Part shown: piece after piece, positions 55,976 through 64,000 of the stretch
Layout of the letters: every line of letters starts with the position of its first letter
Position numbering within the stretch: the stretch's first letter is position 1
DNA from: Trissonchulus latispiculum
Lineage: Eukaryota > Nematoda > Enoplea > Enoplida > Ironidae
Reading direction: 5' to 3'
Length of the DNA: 64,000 nucleotides
Assembly (NCBI GenBank): GCA_030248195.1
Contig: JASAND010021267.1
Span: 1 to 64,000 of the forward strand
Made by a program: the position numbers and the translations under genes
The notes under the pieces: model-generated
Seen by the model: only the letters and a program-made list of their open reading frames with translations
What the model was told of the DNA's origin: nothing
Database searches by the model: none

Positions 55976-57180
55976 ACTATGCTCATCGTGTTCAGCGACC
56001 CCGATTTACTACATATGGGTATAGCCATGGGGTGAAAAAAAACCCACCCCTTTTTGGGGGGAAAAACCCACCCGCCTCCTGGGTCATGGGTTGGAGATAT
56101 GAGCTCCAAAACATAGCAGCAGGAAGCGCGACTCTTTCTTACCTATGTATGCAAAGATCAAGTCATTTGGTTCACTCCTGCTCATTTTATGACATTTTGA
56201 AAATGACAACTACTTTTTGGTCCAACCATGCCAAAATTTTGCAAAAGTTTGGACCGATGTAACTTTTGACTGGGTTGGGCTAGAAAAGTTTTGCAAATAT
56301 CTGCAATGATGGCAACTCTTCCTCTTTGCACACAGCCAAAATTAGACCGATCCGCTGTACCGTTAGTCTGGCACATTGCCAAACGTGGCGGGGAAAAAAA
56401 CCCACTTTGGGGGGAAAAAAACCCACCCAAATTTTTTTGAAAAATTTTTTAACAACTCAACACAGAAACAATTCGAGACTATAGCACGGTACTATCGAGC
56501 ACGCTGCGTCATCCTATGCGGTCAGATTCGGACAATTTTGCTCACCTGGCTAGCTAGGAGCTAAAAACCTTAAAAGTGCCATTTCGCTGCTGGAGGACCC
56601 AATACAGGTACAATTCTGGATTTTAACAGCCAATTCTACGTAAAAAACCATTCTCTACACGATAGAATAATAAGTTTTATCAAATTACATCATTTTTAGC
56701 ATTTTTCAAAAATTGCCCTATGTTTATGTGGTAAACTTTATGAAACCTGGCCAGTTGATGCAGCATTTTCAACGGCACATGAGATCTCAAAAAAAGCTAC
56801 TTAGATCTGGTTTTTTGGTTCATACTAACTAAAAAAGGGTTGAATTTTACACTGGAAGTGTCAGAATTGCGATAGAACAATTTTTAAGACCTGTGAGGGA
56901 TGGGTTTATTTTCCCCCCATTTGGGTTTTTTTCCCCCATTGGGTTTTTCCCCCGCTACTTTTTGCATTATACCGCTCTAACGGTACTACATTGAGAAGTG
57001 TAAATAGGCTTAAAAGAAAGTTCTAATACGCCAAGTACGATGGTATATAAAGTTCTCAGATACCCCTAATAATAAAAAAGTTCCAGCCAAAATCCGAAAA
57101 TGTGGGTTTTTTCCCCCCATGGCTATACCACCCCAAGGCCGAAAAACGCTGTTTTTGCCCGTTTTTAGACTATTTTAAAA
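55976..57180 (+). mobile_element. Third copy of the array-linked terminal block, interrupted
   Basis: It starts ctatgctcatcgtgttcagc and continues gatttactacatatgggta, the block found at both ends of 50126-52046. It resumes at 57126 with taccaccccaaggccgaaaaacgc after the 56022-57125 insertion. It directly follows array 3, as the other copies flank arrays 1 and 2. Confidence 0.8.
56022..57125. mobile_element. TA-flanked element with paralogous empty site (1.1 kb)
   Basis: The inverted ends TAGCCATGGGG and CCCCATGGCTA are flanked by TA (56020-56021, 57126-57127). Comparing with the uninterrupted copy at 50153-50196 (atgggtactaccccaagg) shows that only one TA exists without the insertion. The ends continue with gaaaaaaacccac-type sequence repeated inside. 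No transposase is visible. Confidence 0.82.
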
Positions 57181-57873
57181 TTTTCGGACTTTTCAGCTTG
57201 ATGGTGTCCAAAAACGCTATTTTTTCCATTTTTGACCATCTATAAAAATCGAAACATATTGAAATTCGGAAAAAAAACATAAACTTGCTAAGTACCATTG
57301 CCTAGATATTCAAAAAATAGTATATATATAGAAAAATTTTTCCTATGGGCCGTTCGAAAAATCGAGTTAACACAAAATTGACAAAAATCATGCTGAATAC
57401 AGAGAAAAAAACCCCACTTTCAGTCGATTTTTTCAAAGTTCATTTTTTCCGGGCAAGTTTGGTATCATTCAAAAGCTCTCGGCCTGGAGATTTCAAAAAT
57501 GTAAATATTAGCTCTTAATTCCTTCCCGTTAATTAGTTATGCCTAATTAGCACTTTTCAAAATCCGCAAAGTGCCTTTATAGTTCATATTATGGGGGGCT
57601 CTCCGAGTACCCCCATGATATATATATTTATTTATATATATTGTATGCTTATGTACGTACACATCCGTATGCGAGCACCCACCTAAATGTAACACAAAAC
57701 CTTCGGAACGTTCAACCGACTAAGCTGAACAGTTTGGCTGAAAATTGTTGCGACCTGTGCTGTGGTATATACAACCACAACGCCCCAACAATTTTTTCGA
57801 ATTTCAGAAAAAATTGCTTAATATCGGAAACCGAACTGTATCAAAAATTTCATACGTACTTTAAAACTTTTAC

Positions 57874-57874
<1 letters not shown>

Positions 57875-57923
<49 letters not shown>
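57875..57923 (+). repeat. (TA)n microsatellite
   Basis: A pure TA run of about 24 units. Confidence 0.9.
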
Positions 57924-57925
<2 letters not shown>

Positions 57926-58140
57926 GTAGTTTTCAAAGAGTTTTCCTGAAAAGAACCATCGAAGATATTTTGGTTACTGCAAATACAAAAATTCGAAGAT
58001 TATATATACGTACATGGGTGACACATCACATCTTCATATAACGTACGTATATACGTATATATTCCTGTACGTTGGGCATAAAGCTAAAGTTTTGTCTTCA
58101 TTCATTTATTTTTTGTGTGTAAATAACTGCTGTGTCAGTC

Positions 58141-58229
58141 AAGTAAAGCGACAAGGGCAGGGCCGACTGGTTTATGGACCTTCCTCTTCAAAGGAGCCAT
58201 TTGGCGGCTGTTTTGATGATGATGACTAA
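58141..58229 (+). CDS. Candidate terminal exon (weak)
   Basis: An acceptor-like ctgtgtcag precedes a frame reading VKRQGQGRLVYGPSSSKEPF then GGCFDDDD and a stop. The composition is less AT-driven than neighbouring frames and it ends in an acidic run. No family is recognised and no upstream exon was identified, so it may be chance. Confidence 0.2.
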
Positions 58230-58592
58230 AAAATAACGGGAGTGTGCGAGAAGAAGAAGTGGGGAGTTTTCAAATATTGCCAAAAGTTAGCTAGCCTCAG
58301 CTAAGCTAAGCTACATACGTATACGTTCAGGGGAGCACCCCGGATTTTGAATAGGGGGGCCGAGCCAAAAATTTGGGTCTGGGTAAAACCCGGCTCCGGC
58401 CCCGGCTGACGCATTCTATCCTGGACAGGCCAGCGTCAGGGATCAAAAGTTCTCACCTTATGTCACACAAATATCTATCCATATTCCCACAGCTGCTGTT
58501 CCATCTTTGCAGTGAATGATGTTCGGGAAGGGAAAACAGTTAGGAGCGGCCGGCAAAAAAGTTGCTTACTTCAAGAAACATCTCATATATAC

Positions 58593-59300
58593 TAGAGACC
58601 TGCACGGGCCGAATTTTTGCGGCCCAGCCCGGCACGTGAAAAATTTCTCTCGGCCCGACCGGCCCGGCCCGTGCATTTTTAATTTTTTCAGAAGCTGCAA
58701 AATTTCAAAAATTCCAATTCTTTTATTGAAATTCCGTTTGAAGTTTCTATGTTGTAATCGCAAAAATTGCGTTAATGACTTGAGAGATTTGACGATTTTG
58801 AGTATATACCAACTATTGAAATTAACAGTTTAAATTGCGTTTTCCAAGTTTTATATATATACGTAACAGTTTGAAGTGCTTGTTCCGAAAGTTTTGAACC
58901 ACAGGGATGTGCTGGACAACATCTGAAATGATAACTTTTTGAGTACCTTTTTACGAATCAAGAAATGAGCATAAACATACTGACTATACAGAAATAATAT
59001 TTAAAATTTAAAAAATATCCAGTATTTATTTAACATTTTAATCGACTATTTAATTTAAACAGAATTCAGAGAAACCGTTATGAAATATATAAAAATGCTG
59101 AAACAATTCCAGAAAAGAAGGGTTACTGTGTACGAAACATAATCAGGAAGCACAAAATCTTTCAAGCTCAACATTTAAATAAGTCATTTTTCTTTAGCAA
59201 TATCTTGCAAAAATAATGGGAGCAGGCTGGAAACTCGGTCCGTGAACTTTAGCCATCGAACCGCTCGGCCCGGTCCGGCGGGCCGTAATACAGGCCTCCA
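58593..59300. mobile_element. Decayed hAT-like element with GGCCCGG-rich ends
   Basis: The left end TAGAGACCTGCACGGGCCG and the right end, read inward, TGGAGGCCTGTATTACGGCCC are approximate inverted repeats. Both are followed by cggcccg-rich stretches. No perfect 8-bp duplication; atctca occurs near both ends. Confidence 0.5.
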
Positions 59301-59347
59301 TCTCACACCTATAAATACGTGCACGTACGTATACATGTGTTTATCTA

Positions 59348-59454
59348 TCCAAGACCAGGAAACCTTTTCTGTTCACCCACCCTCAACAAAAAAACGTTCC
59401 TACGTAGCAGAGATGATCCAGGGCACAACCACCGGGCCGGGTCCTCAGCAATGA
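59348..59454 (+). CDS. Candidate terminal exon 2 (weak)
   Basis: The frame reads QDQETFSVHPPSTKKRSYVA, then EMIQGTTTGPGPQQ and a stop. It follows an acceptor-like tctatccaag. The composition looks protein-like for its size, but there is no recognisable domain or confirmed upstream exon. Confidence 0.2.
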
Positions 59455-59459
59455 GAGGA

Positions 59460-61120
59460 GAGTATAAAAATTTAAAATTTTTTAAGTTTTTCTACATTGG
59501 TAATTGGTATATAGTCATCTCAAAATAAAACTTTTGCTATGATCTCGTGCAAGTATATAAGAGTATATTGTACATACATATATATTATATATATATAATA
59601 TATATATATAATACACATACGATATACATACGTATCTCGCACCTACCTATCTACCTACCTACAGAAATATTTATACGTATACCAAAAAATTGTTTTCATG
59701 TTTCATTATCGACAGCCAAAAGAAGGACACACAAACAGGGACAGGCTGGCAAGGCAAGGCTTTGCTACTGCAATGCAAATTGTAAATATTGCAATCTGCA
59801 TTTTGCAATAATTTTGCAAACACGCAAATCTAATCTATATATATACGTAGATACAAGAAACGCCCCCAGGGTCACCATTGGAAATTTCCCCATCCTATGC
59901 TGTAACATAGAAGATGGAAAGACTTTTGCATTTGCAAACTGTTTTGGCACACACAAAAAATCGCATGAATTGAAAGCAGTTTAGATTTCACCAAAAAAAT
60001 GATTGATTTGATGGTACAAAAAACAGCTTCCAAACGTCAAACCCACTTCACGCTCTCCCGTACGGTTCAGTGATTTACGATTCTATTGACGCAAACTCGT
60101 CTGTCTTGCAGAGTTTTTATTTTTTAATTTTTAACCTAGCAAAATTTACAATTTGTTGCCATTTTCCACCTAATGAAAGCTTAATATCCAGTCGGCACTT
60201 GAATCCCAAAATCTTAGGTATACGAATATATATATATATATATACGTACAAAAGCCATGTTCTAGATATATATGCAACATCAGCACGTGGGGGGTATTTT
60301 TGTAATTTTAATCCTGTAGTAAGACAAGACAGACGACGACAAGCCATTAATTTTAATCGTATGTCGACTACAGGTTCTGAAAACATTCATAATCACAAAA
60401 CGAATTTCCCGACGAAAAACTTCAACGAGTTCAAATTAAGATTTATTACGCACACATATATACATATACGTATGTATCAGTGTGCGCACACTGAACACAC
60501 GTTACAGATGGCTACATATACATACATAGACTGAATAAAGAAGTTCATGCTATGTTCACGTGCTTCGCAGTCTTGAATGCAACCGCCCCCCAACCCAAGT
60601 CCATATATCGCTTCAACGAAGTACAGCAAAAATTGATTAACAAACATATGCTTCAGCAGCAGAACTCTCCAACCAAGTCAGAGAGGTGGCAAACGTATTA
60701 CTTAAGTTGAAGCAAAGCAGGACGTTTCTTTCTACTGAAAGCAGAGCTACATACGTATACATACATACGTATGCGTAGTGTGTACGTATATCTACTTATA
60801 TATATAGGTATATACCTACAGCTAAAAGCTAAAATATATAAAATACGTATATGTATAACCCATCTTACATAAAAGTAGATCCCACGCCGATACTTTGCCC
60901 CCCATACACACAGTGCACATATACATATATACGGCTATAGATGTACGTATATACATAATGCATAAATGCCAGCTTATGTAAGCTGTAGGGTTGTAGGCTT
61001 GGAGGAAACAGGAAGAGAAAAGGTTCACTTTAAAAAGTTTAGTGAGAAAGTTTCCAACCAGTTAAGGAATCGTTGAACTGTCCCTCTTTTAGTTCTAGTT
61101 CCTCCATACAATGGGTCTCG
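59460..61120. other. Microsatellite-rich gene-free stretch
   Basis: Many TATA/TACGTA runs (for example 59579-59612 and 60227-60245) and short frames without recognisable content. Confidence 0.35.
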
Positions 61121-61129
61121 TAGTCAGGG

Positions 61130-61290
61130 TTCGCACCAAGTACCCCCTAATGTAGGCCGACACGACGAGTAGTGATCTAGGGCGCCCGACACTGATCCGA
61201 TACCACAAAGCTTCTCAAATCCCCTTGAGCAAGGGACTAAGACTATATATATTGGTTCGCCGTGGGCTCAAGCCAACCCACCTATCCATC
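61130..61290 (+). mobile_element. Degenerate SINE relic with V-like core
   Basis: The 15-mer ccccttgagcaaggg at 61221-61235 is identical to the core of the SINE at 20625-20917. A partly B-box-like gggttcgcacc lies upstream (~61126). The tRNA head is eroded. Confidence 0.5.
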
Positions 61291-61532
61291 CTTAATTGGT
61301 CGGTAAATGGGTACCACTGCTGTAGGAAGGAAACAGGAGACTGTGTAGGGCATCTGCCTTGAGGTGCTAGTCCCTCCTCCACGGTTGTCGTCTTTACATT
61401 TCTGGTGACACTCCTGGCTCAAGTGCTGTGTACCCGGGGATGAGCACCGACACCCTAGACCCTGACAACGGTAGAAGAATACTCCGGTGGCTACCTGTAA
61501 CCTCATGTATAAAACCTTAGATCTATGTATGT

Positions 61533-61572
61533 ATCTATCTATCTTTATCTATCTATCTATCTATCTATATAT
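61533..61572 (+). repeat. (TATC)n microsatellite
   Basis: About nine tatc units with one interruption. Confidence 0.85.
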
Positions 61573-61606
61573 TTCTATCTGTATCTACGTATGTACGTAT
61601 GTAACC

Positions 61607-61740
61607 TTAGATCGAGTCGAAGTCCTCCTGCAGTCGCACAGGCATAGTTTCATTCGTAGAGAGGTAAATTTTTGCATCGTCTGCATATAAACTAATCGAA
61701 GAGTTTGCAACGACTTCAGGCATATCATTGACGTAAACCC
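61607..61740 (-). pseudogene. LINE reverse-transcriptase fragment
   Basis: The minus-strand frame VNDMPEVVANSSISLYADD followed by AKIYLSTNE and LQEDFDSI contains the YADD catalytic motif of non-LTR (LINE) reverse transcriptases. The spacing to the preceding V/I-N-D-L/M-P motif is as expected. It is cut off by a (TTTG)n tract on its N-terminal side and by a stop on the other, so it is a 45-residue relic. Confidence 0.75.
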
Positions 61741-61764
61741 GGTTTGTTTGTTTGTTTGTTTGTA
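61741..61764 (+). repeat. (GTTT)n microsatellite
   Basis: About five gttt units adjoining the reverse-transcriptase relic. Confidence 0.85.
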
Positions 61765-62514
61765 TATACTTTTTACACCCAATATAAACCACACCTCACC
61801 GGGACATAAATTTCTTCAGCGAAATCGGAAAGTTTCCTTAACATGCGTGCTCTTTAAATAGTTAGTCCCTGCCTCGTTAACATAATCTACTGTGTATATA
61901 TACGTACGTACATAATTATTGTAGCAGCAAGTTAGGTTAAAATCAGTATATATATATATACGTATATATATATGTATATATACGTATAATGTGGTTGCCC
62001 CAAAATTAACCTTCTTGTATACGTATATAGATAGATACGTGGGTATTTAGGTAGGCTGCAAATAACAAAGAAACAGCCTTTTAAAAGTGCTTATTCAGCA
62101 TCAATTAGAGCACATTATCAAACATTTGCCTGTTACTTTTTTGCCAAGCATCAGCATGTGCACATGGACGTACTTTGGTTTGGTGATTAGGCTGGGATAG
62201 GATTATATAATAGATAGATAGAATATAGGTAGACACAGGTAGACAAGCCATACCTACTGAAACGTCAATTTAAGTCAATATAAACGTTAACGTGATCACT
62301 AAATTCCATAAATAATAATAACTAACTGACCTATGATATATGTATGTTATGTATCATACACATTTATGCTGAAAATCAATTGGTTAAAGCCATCGAAGAA
62401 GGAAGGGATGTGGCTGGTGAGGGAAGGATAAAATTGGGAATGGAAAACGAAAGAGGAGCGGAAAAGGAGATATATAATGGCATACTCGTTACGTTTTCCT
62501 GCCTTGTATATATA

Positions 62515-62864
62515 CTGGCATCTTTTTAGTGAGGAGGGCCGGGAGGGGTGGAGCCTCCAATTTTTGGAAGCCCCCGCCCCACCCACTTTTTTGGCGAAAG
62601 CCCAAAACTGTTAAAAAATTATATAAGGTTTCCAGATCAAATTGTCAAAAAATTCTCAATTTTTAGCTAATTTAAGAACTTCTGAATTTATTGTAAGCTT
62701 AAAATTAAGCTCATTTTAAGCTTAAAAACAGCCATTTTTTTGCGTTGCTGCCTAAAATGTTAATTTTTTGGCTAAAAATACGTATATTTAAACTTTGGGC
62801 TTGCCTTCCACTTTTCGAAGCCCCATCCCACTTCCCCCACTTTCAAACCCCTAAAAAATGCCAG
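62515..62864. mobile_element. CTGG-type MITE, copy 5
   Basis: CTGGCATCTTTTTAG at the left and CTAAAAAATGCCAG at the right are inverted. G- and C-rich zones lie inside each end with gcttaaaat repeats in the centre, as in copy 3. The flanks ATATA and ATACT match only partly. Confidence 0.6.
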
Positions 62865-63000
62865 ATACTACACATAAACAGTAACGTACATACGTAACAA
62901 CAGCAGAAGATTATTCCCCAGGGAAGTCGGTCAATTTCAATGACTCATTGAAAAAGAAAGACTAAGAAAACCCCTTAGCGCATAATGAAGCACACAATTA

Positions 63001-63041
<41 letters not shown>
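63001..63041 (+). repeat. (TA)n microsatellite
   Basis: A pure TA run of about 20 units. Confidence 0.9.
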
Positions 63042-63045
<4 letters not shown>

Positions 63046-63568
63046 ACATTGCTCAAGTCTTATATACTGGATTATCGGTTTAAACTATGGACTTTGCTGT
63101 AGACAATGAAACTAGAAGAAAAAAGGGGGAATCTTTGTCCCATTAAAGCTCCTCATTACCTCTGACGGACTTACAAACGATTGCTTGAGACCCTTAAAAC
63201 TACAGAGCAAGAAAAATGTGGCTTTCCAAAGGGTATGTGTGTCGTCCAAGGTTTTGCCAGCGTCTCCTGCTTCTGGCAGCGAGTTACTGAACGCGATCAA
63301 CCTTCTCACATCATCCTTTTGTTTGCTAAATTTTTCACAGAGATAGGATTCGGTTTTGGGTTTCGGTCAGTGCAATGTTTCAGCGAGAATTCAAAAACGG
63401 TACAAAATTCAATGAACAAACAGTGCCGATTGGACTGGCTAGTCATGGCGGATGGCACCAAATACGATTATTAAGGACTAAACCGGAAATCCGAACCGAA
63501 AGTGTTACTAAGCGTAATGTTTCGAATAGTATGGGTAAGGGACTGATAAGAAACTATATACTCGAAGT

Positions 63569-63953
63569 AGTGATGGGCACTGGATGTCTGGATATCCGGA
63601 TAAATTTTATATATATATCCAGATACTAACCAATTTGAGAAAATATCCGTTTACAGTTTGGACAAAGTAGTAGATACAAAACTTGCAAATTTTTTGACAA
63701 AAATTTCAGATTTTTAAATTTTCTAAAAACTTTCTGAAATTTTTTGAAACCAAGAGGTTGCAGGTGGTCTTGATGGCTGAAATTCACAACGCAGCGATGC
63801 ACTCCCGCAAACATTGAAACTTACGTAACTGTAAAATTAAACACTTTCTTGAACTTAAGTCTTGAACAGGCGGATATATAACTGGATATCTGGATTTCCG
63901 TTAACGCAAAATATGCGGATATCCGGAAATGACAAAATATTCGGTGCCCATCA
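63569..63953. mobile_element. Decayed hAT-like MITE
   Basis: TGATGGGCACTGGATGTCTGG and, read from the right, TGATGGGCACCG are inverted ends. Both subterminal zones repeat ggatatccgga and related motifs. No 8-bp duplication could be matched. Confidence 0.55.
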
Positions 63954-64000
63954 TCAGGCTCAGTACTCTCCAAAATACTATTCCAAAAAATATATACGTA

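Overview
This is metazoan nuclear DNA, most likely from an invertebrate: AT-rich, with one multi-exon gene whose introns are large and full of transposable elements. It has no bacterial operon structure. I cannot name the species. A SINE with a V-domain-like core, hAT-type and TTAA-type elements, tRNA-primed LTR elements and many long palindromes fit an invertebrate genome. The hexamer TACGTA is conspicuously common.

The only gene I recognise is on the minus strand between 42387 and 20045: an SLC6-family Na+/Cl- coupled transporter of the GABA/taurine/creatine/betaine group. Fourteen coding exons could be placed with consensus splice sites and consistent codon phases. They encode TM2 through TM12 and an acidic C-tail (about 555 residues plus a stop when one TM2 exon is used). 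TM2 is encoded by two tandem alternative exons of identical length (132 nt), phase and ends (42256-42387 and 41581-41712). They are diverged at synonymous sites but differ at only six residues, which points to mutually exclusive splicing. The exon for the N-terminus and TM1 was not found up to 64000 and probably lies beyond the window.

Region 1-13.7 kb: a rearranged Ty3/Gypsy-like element (1-2533) with a 5' LTR, an initiator-tRNA-Met-like primer site and a truncated gag, closed by an inverted copy of the U3 part of its own LTR type. Then follow a second LTR with adjoining ORFs (about 6.1-8.6 kb), a 1.7-kb hAT-type element (10313-11989, TSD GTTGAAAC) and an 800-bp foldback element. Region 13.7-20 kb: no gene, but two TTAA-flanked MITEs. 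Region 20-42.4 kb: the SLC6 gene, with a SINE, a 2.2-kb hAT-type element (TSD CTCTAGAC), TA- and TTAA-flanked elements and a MITE family with 5-bp TSDs in its introns. Several insertions lie within 15-41 bp of an exon.

Region 43-57 kb is a dense repeat district. It holds 600-bp near-perfect palindromes, several TIR elements whose ~183-bp arms are built from TAATATGRG modules and hairpins, and three tandem arrays of unrelated ~145-148-bp monomers. Each array abuts the same conserved terminal block in the same relative orientation. Region 57-64 kb has microsatellites, a LINE reverse-transcriptase fragment, a second SINE relic, decayed hAT-like elements and two weak candidate terminal exons on the plus strand.
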